Source of the DNA: JAMLHH01 sp037189845
Lineage (GTDB): Bacteria > Bacteroidota > Bacteroidia > Chitinophagales > JADIYW01
DNA: 64,000 bases
Reading direction: 5' to 3'
Assembly: GCA_037189845.1 (NCBI GenBank)
Contig: JBBCIS010000001.1
Coordinates: 496,001-560,000, forward strand
This document shows, piece by piece, positions 34,533 through 43,587 of this stretch. Under the pieces are notes generated by a model. That model saw nothing but the letters and a program-made list of their open reading frames with translations. It made no database searches and was not told the origin of the DNA. The position numbers were made by a program, and so were the translations under genes. Every line of letters starts with the position of its first letter. Within the stretch, counting starts at the first letter, position 1.

Positions 34533-35230
34533 GAAATATCATAGTGAAACAGCTGGGAGTCATGCGATACGAGGAAGCATGGCAATATCAGGATCAGTTG
34601 TTTCAACAAATTATACAATCAAAAATGGAATTAGGCTCTTATTCGGGGCCTAATTATCTTTTATGCGTAGAGCATCCATCCGTATACACGATCGGCAAGA
34701 GCGGTAAAATTGAAAATTTGCTGGTAAGTGAAGACTTTTTACAACAAAATGAAATAGAATTTTACCGGAACAATCGTGGAGGTGATATCACTTATCACGG
34801 GCCGGGACAAATGGTGATTTATCCGGTTTTGGACCTGGAGCAATTTTTTACTGATCTCAAAAAATATATGAGATTATTGGAAGAAGCTGTGATAAGAGTG
34901 CTTGCAGAGTATGGAATTAGAGCCGGCAGGAGCGAAGGAGAAACCGGCGTCTGGCTGGATAGTGATATTCCTGAGAAAGCCCGTAAAATATGTGCATTGG
35001 GCGTACGTACAAGCAGATGGGTATCCATGCACGGATTGGCATTGAACATTAATACTGATTTAAGCTATTTTAATCATATAATTCCGTGTGGTATTGCCGG
35101 AAAAAGTGTGACTTCCATGCAGAAAGAATTAAACAGAACAATTGAGCAAAAAGAAGTTTTTAAAAGGTTTTTGTATCACTTTCGGGAAATATTAGGCGCT
35201 ACAATTTTAAAAGAAGAGAATCCATGCTAA
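34529..35230 (+). CDS. lipB: Lipoyl(octanoyl) transferase
   Basis: A 233-residue LipB that moves octanoate from acyl carrier protein to lipoyl domains. Family motifs are CVEHPSVYTIGKSGK near residue 50, the RGGDITYHGPGQMVIYPVLDL block near 80, ALGVRTSRWVSMHGLALNIN near 155 and the catalytic Cys in HIIPCGIAGKSVTS near 190. It starts with GTG inside the isomerase stop region, giving a 4-nt overlap. The next gene overlaps by 7 nt. Confidence 0.94.
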   Translation: MRNIIVKQLGVMRYEEAWQYQDQLFQQIIQSKMELGSYSGPNYLLCVEHPSVYTIGKSGKIENLLVSEDFLQQNEIEFYRNNRGGDITYHGPGQMVIYPVLDLEQFFTDLKKYMRLLEEAVIRVLAEYGIRAGRSEGETGVWLDSDIPEKARKICALGVRTSRWVSMHGLALNINTDLSYFNHIIPCGIAGKSVTSMQKELNRTIEQKEVFKRFLYHFREILGATILKEENPC

Positions 35231-35622
35231 AAGATATCAATTTTAACAGAATAGAATCTATCATCATCGCAGTTACGCCTAATGGAGCTGAAGATGATAT
35301 GTGGACTGTCTACTTAATCAATCAGGGAACTGAACCACTGGAAACTGTCATGGTCAGCAGCCGGGGATTCGGTGAATATAAGGGAGTGTCTAAAGAGACG
35401 GCAACACTCAGATGGATGTTGGGTGATATTCCTGCAAATTCATTTTGTATTATCGAAGAGATTCCCGATGAAGTTCGTTCTCTGAATAATGAATTCCTGA
35501 TCAGCTTTTTTATGAATCGCCAATTATTGGATAAAAAAGTAGTATTTGTGGCAGACAGTATTGATGAGCAGTTTTTTACTGATATCCCTTTGGTAAATAG
35601 AAGAGGTGTGATGATTAGATAA
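35224..35622 (+). CDS. Protein of unknown function after lipB
   Basis: A 132-residue cytoplasmic protein with alternating strands and an acidic middle. It lacks cysteine motifs, membrane helices or a signal peptide apart from one lone Cys. It overlaps lipB by 7 nt, so it is translated from the same mRNA. I do not recognise the family; the order isomerase-lipB-small protein suggests a conserved gene string rather than a lipoate-specific role. Confidence 0.65.
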   Translation: MLKDINFNRIESIIIAVTPNGAEDDMWTVYLINQGTEPLETVMVSSRGFGEYKGVSKETATLRWMLGDIPANSFCIIEEIPDEVRSLNNEFLISFFMNRQLLDKKVVFVADSIDEQFFTDIPLVNRRGVMIR

Positions 35623-35692
35623 TGACTTCTTTTAGCAATGATTTTATTATTGATTCTGAGCATTTAATCATCTTTAAATACTTTATGCATGA

Positions 35693-35743
35693 CATTCTAA
35701 CATAGTACAGTTCAATAATTTTTGATTGAACTCTGTCAGAATG
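35693..35743. repeat. Nested inverted repeat in intergenic region
   Basis: An 8-bp perfect inner stem AGTTCAAT/ATTGAACT with an 8-nt loop sits inside an outer CATTCT/AGAATG pairing. It lies between two convergent genes, but has no T-run, so it may be a weak terminator, an mRNA stabiliser or a protein site. Confidence 0.5.
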
Positions 35744-35822
35744 CTATACATACCAGACCTTCTTTAATTAATTGAAAATTTATACTTATCAACCTTGTGT
35801 CTATTTAGTAAAAGATTTAATG

Positions 35823-38741
35823 TTATCTCAGCTCATAGCTCAATCGCAACAATGCCATAGAGCCAATGACCGGTGAGCCAATGAAAAACTGGTGCTTATT
35901 ATTGTAGATATTTTGTACAGAAAGCGTTGCGTTCAGCTTGTCGTGGAAAGGCGGTGTCCAGGATAAATCCAGATCGATGTCATGATAAGGTTCCACTCTT
36001 CCTGTAAAATTTCCTGAGTTGACAGGGAAACCTGCCATCCACTGGAATCTTGCGCCTACATTCAATCCGATTTTTTTGATCAGATAGTTCACTCCTGAAT
36101 TGACTTTGTGCTTAGGTGCATTGAGTGCTACGTAGCCGTACTGAGCTCCAGGAACACTGATAGAATCTTTGTCTACAAAGGAATAATTGGCATTGATGCT
36201 CAGCTCGGGTGAAAGATAAACTGCCATTCCCAGATCCATGCCGTATAAAGTAACATCGCCGATATTTCTGGTGACTAAAAGCATTTCCGGGCCATCCGCC
36301 TGCTGTGGATTGATAATTCCTATAGGAAGATTGCTGACTGCAGTTCTGAAGAGAGCCATCAGCTCATCCTCGCCTGTGCCGTTATTATTGCCGCCGAATT
36401 TTGAATTTTTATCTAATAAGCCGGTCAATAATGTTTTATACAGTGCATTGGAGGATGCATTGAATCTCTGGCTGATTTCAGGACCAACATATTCCAGCAA
36501 CGCATCCGCGTCAAACATAACAGCTGGTGTTACAAATGTCACCGGAGCTACATAATTTTTGAAATCGGTTCTGTATACATCTATGGATAAAGAAAACATT
36601 TTGGCAATCAATCCTTTGTAACCTATTTCGTAATTGTATGCAGTCATCGGTTTTAATCCCTGAATATCCTTGATATTTCTCCAGTCGGATTCCACAAAGC
36701 TTCTGGTGGTGGAATTGAGATCTCTTACTACTTGCGGAATAGAAGAAGGAATAGTTGCAGGTGTCAAATCTGCAATCAGCTTGTCAATCAAAGAGGTGAT
36801 CAGCGGGTTGTCCGGCATATTGGGGAATTGTGTCATGAACTGCTCTTTGATAGCAGAAAGGATTCCCTGCCAACCTGTATTATTGAAGTTGGGATCGCCT
36901 ACATTATAATATGCATTTCTGTCATTGCCATAAGGAGATCTGAATTGTGGCAATACCTGTCCGTCATAGTATGGATTGCTGGCAAAGCTGTATTGAAATC
37001 CTGAATTGGGAGTGCCTAATGCTCTTACTGAGATATCTGTCGGGATAGTTGCCTGAGCCACATCCACAAAATAAGCGCTCGGGCCGGCAGTTCTGTATGC
37101 TTTATTGAAGACGAATCTGAAATTCTGACCAGTACCCGGTTTGTAAATAAATGCTGCGCGTGGAGATACAGTAGCTTTTTCCAGCTGCGTACCGTAATCC
37201 ACTCTGGTTGCTGCAAGTATCTGTACTCTCGGATGCAGATCATAAGTTGCCTGAAGGTAGGAGCCTACTTCAGTGATGTTGTCATTGTCTTCGTTTCTTC
37301 CGTGCAAAGTATATTCTGTGTCCGGACGGTACATGAATGCATCAGCGCCATATATCAGGTTGAGCTTTTTCCATAGGGTTGAGCTGTGTTGTACCTGAGT
37401 ACCGTAGAATTTGGATCTGTCTTTATAGATACCTCCTGTAGGTACGTAATAAGTATCTCCGGCATTATTGCCGTTCATATACACCTGAGCAAAGAAATTT
37501 TTCCAGGTCATTCTCGCCTGGGTGTAGTAATATTTCCAGTTTTGGTTCTGCATAGCACCAATAGGAGTCATATCCACACCGGAATAATCGTTGATACCCC
37601 CGGCTAAAACAAGATCGATCTCTTTTTTGAACCTGAAATCAAATCTGCCGTCCATGCTGATTTTTTTGATGCGTTCATCTCTTCTGTTATTGACTTCTGT
37701 ACCTTTTCCTGTCGGATCAATAGTTCTGTCACGTAAAAGATTTTTAGGTCCTTCAGCAGTCGGCAGGAACCGGATGATTTTTATTGGTTCGCTGGGATCA
37801 CTGTATTTCCAGTCCAATCCTTTGAAAACTTTTGCGGAAATTTTATAACCCATTCTGACACCTCTTTTCTTTGTGGTTCTGATCGTATCAGCATGTCTGA
37901 AACTAACTGTAAAAATTCCTCTGTCAGTGAGTGATCTGTTGTCAAATCTGGGATTGGGATTGTCTTTTGAAATCAATGTATCGGGAATATAGGACCTGAA
38001 CCCAACTCCGAAAGCGACTTTTGTTTCCTGGTCATCAATAGGGGATTTAGTGATGATATGGATGACTCCATTGACTGTATTAGGTCCATACAATGCGGAT
38101 GCAGGACCTCTCAGGACTTCTATTCGTGCCATATCATCGTTATCTGTAGGAATCATATTATATGCGTTGAGCCTTAAAGATGGGAGAGAGGCGATCCTGT
38201 TGTCTACCAGTGTCATCAGATCATTGGAGTAGTATCCGTTGAACCCTCTTACGGATGGATTTCCACCCTGAATGCCACTTTTATTGATGTGTACACCGGA
38301 AACATTTTTGAGATGGTCCAATGCATTGACTCCGGCTTTATTAGCGATGGTCTGGCTGCTTATGACAGAAATAGAGGAGGGTGCATCCAGCAGTTTTTCC
38401 TGCTTGCGGGATGCGCTGACGACAACCGTGTTTAACTCTATGCTTTCGGGTTTCAAAGAAACATCCAAAGTCTGACTGGAACGTATGAGATGTTTGACTT
38501 CGTAATATCCGAGATATTTAAAAACGAGAATAGAAGAGTCTGCGACGTTCAGTGTATAATTTCCATCAAAATCAGAAACAGTACCTCTTGCTTTCTGACC
38601 TTCTACAAATATATTGACGCCGATCAGTTCTTCACCTGTTTCGGAATCTTTGACATTCCCCTGTACTGTAAATTGATTTTGTGCCTGTAGAAATGCCGGA
38701 AAGAGCAAAAAAAATAAGGAGATATGTAGTAGTAATTTCAT
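35823..38741 (-). CDS. TonB-dependent outer-membrane receptor
   Basis: A 972-residue receptor. After the signal peptide (residues 1-20) comes a carboxypeptidase-regulatory-like beta domain (VQGNVKDSETGEELIGVNIFV, about 27-110). The plug follows, with VVVSASRKQEKLLDAPSSISVI near 108-130 and RIEVLRGPASALYGPNTVNG near 205. Then comes a 22-strand barrel that ends with the typical aromatic C-terminal strand. It is not paired with a SusD gene, so it is not a SusC. Metal-siderophore or vitamin uptake are possible. A TATCTTTA minus-7-like element lies 23 nt upstream. Confidence 0.9.
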   Translation of the reverse strand: MKLLLHISLFFLLFPAFLQAQNQFTVQGNVKDSETGEELIGVNIFVEGQKARGTVSDFDGNYTLNVADSSILVFKYLGYYEVKHLIRSSQTLDVSLKPESIELNTVVVSASRKQEKLLDAPSSISVISSQTIANKAGVNALDHLKNVSGVHINKSGIQGGNPSVRGFNGYYSNDLMTLVDNRIASLPSLRLNAYNMIPTDNDDMARIEVLRGPASALYGPNTVNGVIHIITKSPIDDQETKVAFGVGFRSYIPDTLISKDNPNPRFDNRSLTDRGIFTVSFRHADTIRTTKKRGVRMGYKISAKVFKGLDWKYSDPSEPIKIIRFLPTAEGPKNLLRDRTIDPTGKGTEVNNRRDERIKKISMDGRFDFRFKKEIDLVLAGGINDYSGVDMTPIGAMQNQNWKYYYTQARMTWKNFFAQVYMNGNNAGDTYYVPTGGIYKDRSKFYGTQVQHSSTLWKKLNLIYGADAFMYRPDTEYTLHGRNEDNDNITEVGSYLQATYDLHPRVQILAATRVDYGTQLEKATVSPRAAFIYKPGTGQNFRFVFNKAYRTAGPSAYFVDVAQATIPTDISVRALGTPNSGFQYSFASNPYYDGQVLPQFRSPYGNDRNAYYNVGDPNFNNTGWQGILSAIKEQFMTQFPNMPDNPLITSLIDKLIADLTPATIPSSIPQVVRDLNSTTRSFVESDWRNIKDIQGLKPMTAYNYEIGYKGLIAKMFSLSIDVYRTDFKNYVAPVTFVTPAVMFDADALLEYVGPEISQRFNASSNALYKTLLTGLLDKNSKFGGNNNGTGEDELMALFRTAVSNLPIGIINPQQADGPEMLLVTRNIGDVTLYGMDLGMAVYLSPELSINANYSFVDKDSISVPGAQYGYVALNAPKHKVNSGVNYLIKKIGLNVGARFQWMAGFPVNSGNFTGRVEPYHDIDLDLSWTPPFHDKLNATLSVQNIYNNKHQFFIGSPVIGSMALLRLSYELR

Positions 38742-38869
38742 AACGACCGTTTGAAAATTTGTATTAAAGATATTTTATTCAGTGAGAGTTTGCTTTGTTT
38801 TTCATTTTCCATGCATAAAATCCCGTCAATTGTTTACCATTTTATGGTGGTATTGCCCATGTTTTTAAA

Positions 38870-38905
38870 TAAAAAAAGGTTACCGGAATTTCTTCCGATA
38901 ACCTT
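38870..38905 (-). terminator. Intrinsic terminator of the ferredoxin operon
   Basis: On the minus strand a 13-bp stem with one wobble pair and a GAAA tetraloop (arms 38893-38905 and 38876-38888) is followed by a run of T. It lies 30 nt after the ferredoxin stop. Confidence 0.9.
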
Positions 38906-38935
38906 CCCTTCCATAATTTTCAGGTTTAAAAAACC

Positions 38936-39268
38936 TTATGCGTAAACTTCTTCCGGAAATTTAATTTTCAGGTTGTGAAGCTTTTCACTGATTTGTAACT
39001 GACAAGTTAATCTGCTGTTGTCAGAGCAGCTTGGTAAAGATTCCAACATGTCCAGCTCATTGTCATTGGCCTCGTCCAATTCCAGTTCGTCTGAATTCAA
39101 CACTTCTACACGACATGTAGCACAAAGCGCCATTCCACCACATACGGCTTCGATAGGATAACCTTCGCCTTTAAGAATTTCCATCAGATTCATAGAAACC
39201 CCCAATGGAATTTCTACTTCACTCTCCGTCATATCTAAGTTCTGGATGAATACTTTTATGCTTTCCAT
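38936..39268 (-). CDS. 2Fe-2S ferredoxin (adrenodoxin-type)
   Basis: A 110-residue ferredoxin. The cluster ligands are in VCGGMALCATCRVEV, near residues 42-51 (C-x5-C-x2-C), and in SRLTCQL near 89. This ISC/adrenodoxin-type spacing fits electron transfer in Fe-S assembly or to oxygenases. It follows a ferredoxin-NADP reductase by 7 nt, which is the obvious electron donor. Confidence 0.88.
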   Translation of the reverse strand: MESIKVFIQNLDMTESEVEIPLGVSMNLMEILKGEGYPIEAVCGGMALCATCRVEVLNSDELELDEANDNELDMLESLPSCSDNSRLTCQLQISEKLHNLKIKFPEEVYA

Positions 39269-39275
39269 AATTGTA

Positions 39276-40280
39276 TCAGAAAGTTTGGATACCGTTTACA
39301 GTTGTATATTTTAAGCTTGCTTTCTTGTTAGGATTCACAATTTCGTATGCGCTGTGGCACATCAAAGCCGCCTCGTGGAATCCGCACAAAATCAATTTCA
39401 ATTTACCTGCATAGTTGTTGATATCACCGATGGCATAGATACCCGGTACACCTGTAGAGTAGTCTCTGGTATCTACATTGATAGCATTTTTATCGATGCT
39501 CAAACCCCAGTTAGCGATAGGGCCTAATTTAGGGCTCAAACCGAAAAGCGGCAGGAAATAATCCACTGCAACCTCTGTATCATCAGCTCCTTTTGTAGCA
39601 ATAGTGACAGATTTTAATTCGTCATCACCTGATAAAGCCGTTACGTTAGAGTTGAGGAATAATCTCAGTTTTCCTTCTTCGTCTAATTTTTTTACTTTTT
39701 CAGCAGAATCCGGTGCTCCTCTGAAAGTTTCTCCTCTGTGTACCAGAGAAATTTCTGAACATACGTCAGCAAGGTACATTGCCCAGTCCAAAGCGGAGTC
39801 TCCGCCACCTGCAATTACTACACGTTTTCCTCTGTATTTTTCAGGATCTTTGACGATATAATCTACACCTTTGTTTTCAAAGTCCACCAGGTTGCTTAAA
39901 TCCGGTTTTCTTGGCTCAAAACAACCTAAGCCACCTGCAATACAGATCACTTTTGCGCTGATTTGAGTGCCTTCATGACCTTCTACGATAAAGCTGCCGT
40001 CTTCCTGACGCTGAATGGTTTCCACTCTTTCTCCTAAAGTAAATGTAGGGTCGAAAGGTTTGGCTTGCTCCATCAGATTGTCTACCAGCTCCTGCGCTAA
40101 GACAGTAGGGTAACCGGGTATATCGTAAATAGGTTTTTTAGGGTAAATTTCTGACAACTGACCTCCAACCTGGGGAAGATAGTCTATTAAATGGCAGCGC
40201 ATTTTTAGCAAGCCTGCCTCAAATATGGCAAACAAACCCACCGGGCCTGCGCCAATGATGCATATATCAGTTTGTATCAT
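39276..40280 (-). CDS. Ferredoxin-NADP reductase, thioredoxin-reductase-like type
   Basis: A 334-residue flavoenzyme. The FAD motif GAGPVGLFAIFEAG is at residues 10-23, followed by LPQVGGQLSEIYPKKPIYDIPGYP. The NADPH motif VIAGGGDSALDWAMYL is near 152, and the ending YAIGDINNY near 290 completes the fold. It lacks the CxxC of thioredoxin reductase, as expected for the YumC-type ferredoxin-NADP reductases. It forms a two-gene operon with the ferredoxin. Confidence 0.88.
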   Translation of the reverse strand: MIQTDICIIGAGPVGLFAIFEAGLLKMRCHLIDYLPQVGGQLSEIYPKKPIYDIPGYPTVLAQELVDNLMEQAKPFDPTFTLGERVETIQRQEDGSFIVEGHEGTQISAKVICIAGGLGCFEPRKPDLSNLVDFENKGVDYIVKDPEKYRGKRVVIAGGGDSALDWAMYLADVCSEISLVHRGETFRGAPDSAEKVKKLDEEGKLRLFLNSNVTALSGDDELKSVTIATKGADDTEVAVDYFLPLFGLSPKLGPIANWGLSIDKNAINVDTRDYSTGVPGIYAIGDINNYAGKLKLILCGFHEAALMCHSAYEIVNPNKKASLKYTTVNGIQTF

Positions 40281-40524
40281 AAAATATTTGCTTCTCTACG
40301 ATGTTCAAAAAGCATTACGAAATTAAATAAAATAGAATCATTACAAAGAAGTTCAAAGATTAAAATAGCGTTACTAATGTATAGTAATCAATAGACAGTT
40401 GTTAGTCGTCAGTTTATAGACTTTTGAGTATGAATGGAGAAGATTAGCTTCCATTGCTGTATTGGATTTTGCTGCTTTCTGACTTGCAAAAAATCAACAA
40501 TCGCCAATCTAAAATCAACAATCC

Positions 40525-41625
40525 TTACACATTAAACCTGAAATGCATTACATCGCCGTCTTTCACGATGTATTCCTTGCCTTCTATGCGTAATTTTCCG
40601 GAGTCCCGGCAAGCAGATTCAGAACCATATTGCACGTAGTCATTATAAGCGATCACCTCTGCTTTGATAAAACCTTTCTCAAAATCAGAGTGGATAACAC
40701 CTGCAGCCTGCGGAGCTTTCCAGCCACGGTCTATTGTCCATGCTCTCACTTCCTGTACTCCGGCAGTGAAATAAGTGATGAGATTCAGTAATCTGTATGT
40801 AGACTGAATGAGCCTGTTTAAACCCGGTTCTGTCAAACCATATTCATCTAAGAACATTTGTTTGTCATCAGGATCTTCCATTTCAGTGATTTGTGCTTCG
40901 ATGGAATTATTGAGTATGATCAGCTGAGCACCTTCAGCTTCTACGGCAGCTTTCAGGGCATCAGAATATTTATTACCGGTCAGGATAGATTTTTCGTCTA
41001 CATTGGCTACGTACAGAATCGGTTTTTCTGTCAAAAGGAAAAGATCAGCAATCGCTACTCTTTCTTCTTTGGAAAGTCCCAGTGCCAGAACATTTTTACC
41101 TTCTAAAAGATGATTTTTGACACGAGTTAATACCTCATATTCAGCTTTGATCTTAGCATCTCCGGATTTAGCCTGCTTCTCGGTTTTCTGCATTTTTTTC
41201 TCGACACTTTCGAGATCTTTGAACTGCAACTCCGTTTCGATGATTTCTTTGTCGCCTACAGGATTTATCGCACCTTCTTCACGCAGAATATTATCATCTT
41301 CAAAACATCTGATGACATGAATGATAGCGTCGACTTCACGGATATTTCCCAGAAATTTATTTCCGAGACCTTCGCCTTTGCTCGCACCTTTGACCAGACC
41401 GGCAATATCTACCAGCTCTATCTGAGTAGGTACCAATCTGTTAGGATTGACCAGCTCGGCCAGCTTGCTCATTCTTTCGTCCGGTACGTCCACCAAACCT
41501 ACATTTGGTTCAATAGTACAGAATCTATAGTTAGAAGCCTGGGCTTTGGCACTGTTGCTCACAGCGTTAAAAAGCGTTGACTTTCCTACATTTGGCAGAC
41601 CTACTATTCCGGCACGTAACGGCAT
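40525..41625 (-). CDS. ychF: Obg-like ATPase YchF
   Basis: From the ATG at 41625 (MPLRAGIVG) the protein has 366 residues, matching the family. G1 is GLPNVGKSTLF, G3 is DIAGLVKGASKGEGLGN, and the G4 position is NVDE instead of NKxD, which explains the ATP preference of YchF. The C-terminal TGS-like domain ends KEYIVKDGDVMHFRFN. YchF binds ribosomes and takes part in stress responses. An in-frame upstream start at 41658 is not needed. Confidence 0.95.
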   Translation of the reverse strand: MPLRAGIVGLPNVGKSTLFNAVSNSAKAQASNYRFCTIEPNVGLVDVPDERMSKLAELVNPNRLVPTQIELVDIAGLVKGASKGEGLGNKFLGNIREVDAIIHVIRCFEDDNILREEGAINPVGDKEIIETELQFKDLESVEKKMQKTEKQAKSGDAKIKAEYEVLTRVKNHLLEGKNVLALGLSKEERVAIADLFLLTEKPILYVANVDEKSILTGNKYSDALKAAVEAEGAQLIILNNSIEAQITEMEDPDDKQMFLDEYGLTEPGLNRLIQSTYRLLNLITYFTAGVQEVRAWTIDRGWKAPQAAGVIHSDFEKGFIKAEVIAYNDYVQYGSESACRDSGKLRIEGKEYIVKDGDVMHFRFNV

Positions 41626-41672
41626 ATCCTTGATTTTGATTTGGGCGCAAAGGTACAATATTACTCCCGGTT

Positions 41673-41852
41673 TTAAAAAAGCGCTGTAGGATTTAAAAAA
41701 GATTTGATATTCGTCCGGTATTTTATGACGGCCGGACGGGCAATCGTTTCGTCTGTTTTCATCTCCACAGTTTCAAACCCGTGGCTATTCATACGAGACT
41801 CCACTTTATCTGCCACTGGCTGAGCTTCTGGTAAAAGGGGAGTTGCTTGCAT
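41673..41852 (-). CDS. Small open reading frame or gene remnant upstream of ychF
   Basis: A 59-codon frame from ATG to TAA on the minus strand with protein-like composition (it contains ESRMNSHGFETVEMK). It ends 47 nt before the ychF start. A perfect 7-bp inverted repeat CGTCCGG/CCGGACG (41712-41738) lies inside it. I recognise no family; it may be the tail of a decayed gene or a real small protein. Confidence 0.3.
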   Translation of the reverse strand: MQATPLLPEAQPVADKVESRMNSHGFETVEMKTDETIARPAVIKYRTNIKSFLNPTALF

Positions 41853-41860
41853 TCTTTGGG

Positions 41861-41878
41861 TTGAACGTTATAGTTCAA
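41861..41878. promoter_or_regulatory. Palindrome upstream of the Mrr-type gene
   Basis: A perfect TTGAAC-N6-GTTCAA dyad 156 nt upstream of the nuclease gene. The symmetry and spacing fit a dimeric regulator site, but no regulator is encoded next to it. Confidence 0.3.
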
Positions 41879-42034
41879 ATGCTATACTTCAACGATTTAG
41901 CTGGTTTAAGAAGAGAGGATTTTTTACATTTAAAATATCCCAAGATGTCAAAAAAGCATATCTTCAGTGCTTTTCTAACATTGAGTTTACTCAATATTGC
42001 GCATATGCTGATGTAAGCTGTAATCTTCAAACAA

Positions 42035-42958
42035 ATGGCAATACCAAAATACAACGAAATCCAGCTGCCTGTTTTGAAAATTTTATCTGACGGAAGAGTC
42101 TTAAAATTGAAAGATTTTATCGAACCTATTGCTACTGAATTTTCACTAACCAGCGATGAAATTAATGAAATTTATCCATCTGGGAATGGACATATTTTTT
42201 ATGATAGAATTTCCTGGGCATTAAGTTATTTGAATATGGCTGGTTTATTAGATAAACCTGGAAGAGGATTATTTAAAATAAGTTCAAAAGGGAAACAGCT
42301 TCTGCAAACGCCGGAAAAGCTAACAACTTTTGTCGAAAAAGAAGTTCAAAAAAGTTACAGGCAAAAAAAGGAACTGGAAGTATCTCCAGTTGATTTGGTA
42401 GAAAGTAAAACAGAAAATTTAACCCCTCAAGAAAAACTTTATAACTCATTTAATAAGATTCGTGACGCAGTTTATGAAGAAATATTAAATTCAATTTTAA
42501 GTAAAAGTCCATCTTCATTTGAAAAACTTGTGGTTTTGCTTTTGCAAAAAATGGGCTATGGTGGAGAAATTAAAGATTCTGGTTTAGTAACAAAAAGGTC
42601 TAATGATGGCGGTATCGATGGAGTAATTAAAGAAGATATTTTAGGATTTGGTAGAATTAATATTCAAGCAAAACGATACAAAAGAGAAATCGTTATTGGA
42701 AGAGAAGAAATTCAAAAATTTGTTGGCGCTTTAATGGTAGCTCAATCAAATAAAGGAGTTTTTATCACAACTTCCTACTTTTCAAAAGGAGCAATTGAAT
42801 ATGTTCAAAATCTATATGGAAATACTACTGTTGTGCTAATTGACGGGATCAAACTTGCTGAATATATTTATGATTATGGCTTAGGAATGCAAGTTGAACA
42901 ATCTATAGAAATTAAAAAATTAGATAGTGATTTCTGGGACTCAATGTCAGATGAATGA
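42035..42958 (+). CDS. Mrr-type restriction endonuclease
   Basis: A 307-residue protein with an N-terminal Mrr_N winged-helix domain (about residues 1-90, with LPVLKILSDGRVLKLKDF) and a C-terminal Mrr catalytic domain. The nuclease core is visible as FEKLVVLLLQKMGY, then DGGIDGVIKEDILGFGRINIQAKRY, giving the Asp...Gln-x-Lys pattern of the PD-(D/E)xK superfamily, and a later GVFITTSYFSKGA. Mrr enzymes cut methylated or otherwise foreign DNA. No methyltransferase is adjacent, as expected for a type IV enzyme. The AT-rich codon use and lone position suggest acquisition. Confidence 0.88.
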   Translation: MAIPKYNEIQLPVLKILSDGRVLKLKDFIEPIATEFSLTSDEINEIYPSGNGHIFYDRISWALSYLNMAGLLDKPGRGLFKISSKGKQLLQTPEKLTTFVEKEVQKSYRQKKELEVSPVDLVESKTENLTPQEKLYNSFNKIRDAVYEEILNSILSKSPSSFEKLVVLLLQKMGYGGEIKDSGLVTKRSNDGGIDGVIKEDILGFGRINIQAKRYKREIVIGREEIQKFVGALMVAQSNKGVFITTSYFSKGAIEYVQNLYGNTTVVLIDGIKLAEYIYDYGLGMQVEQSIEIKKLDSDFWDSMSDE

Positions 42959-43163
42959 GAGGACTACGGCAAACAAAGATATGGCAAAATGGCTGGTTCA
43001 GTAAGTCGCTCTTCTAATAAACTTTAGTGTAAAACTGAACATTTTTTCAAAGGACTGTATTTCATTTGTTTAAAATAAGACACAAAGCTCAATATTTGTA
43101 TACAAAGGATATGCGAACAGGATGTATTTGTATAATGCTGTTCGGAACGGTTCCTCACCTAAC

Positions 43164-43195
43164 TAAAAAAGGTGAACTCTTGTAAAGTCCACCTT
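43164..43195 (-). terminator. Intrinsic terminator of the miaB-secG operon
   Basis: On the minus strand a 10-bp stem with one G-U pair (arms 43186-43195 and 43169-43178) and a 7-nt loop is followed by a T-run. It lies 24 nt after the secG stop. Confidence 0.88.
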
Positions 43196-43219
43196 AGTGT
43201 AATATTTTATGAGTGATTT

Positions 43220-43579
43220 TTATTGTGCCGGAGCTGCTGGTGCTTCTGTTGCCGGAGCTGCAGGTAATTTTAATGTCGGAGCGTTATTTTGTACAGGTGC
43301 CGAAGATGATGATTTTCCTGTTTCCATTTTAGATTTGGTAGCAACTGTTTGTTTAGGTAAAAAGAATGTAGATCCAACTGATAAAACAAGCAATAAGATA
43401 GCTGCTCCCCATGTTAGGCGCTCTAATGTATCACCAGCTTTTTGAACACCTATGATGTTGGATGCTGCACTACCAAAGGCTGAACCCATTGCGCCTCCAC
43501 CTTTAGGATTTTGAACTAAAACAATAGCTAATATGAATAAGCTAACGATTATTAAAAGGACTGTAAGTACTACGTACAT
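43220..43579 (-). CDS. secG: Preprotein translocase subunit SecG
   Basis: A 119-residue protein with two membrane helices (about residues 2-22 and 53-72) linked by the SecG loop VQNPKGGGAMGSAFGSAASN. An Ala/Pro/Thr-rich tail of about 40 residues follows, common in Bacteroidota. SecG is the third core subunit of the SecYEG channel. It is the last gene of a five-gene leftward operon. Confidence 0.93.
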   Translation of the reverse strand: MYVVLTVLLIIVSLFILAIVLVQNPKGGGAMGSAFGSAASNIIGVQKAGDTLERLTWGAAILLLVLSVGSTFFLPKQTVATKSKMETGKSSSSAPVQNNAPTLKLPAAPATEAPAAPAQ

Positions 43580-43587
43580 GAGTTTTT

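Noticed and set aside
35823..38741. SusC-type polysaccharide receptor
   Set aside because: No SusD partner is adjacent and the plug is of the general TonB receptor type.
41879..42016. 45-codon plus-strand frame just before the Mrr-type gene
   Set aside because: Short, no promoter of consensus type and no recognisable family. It may be the tail of a leader but I could not support it.
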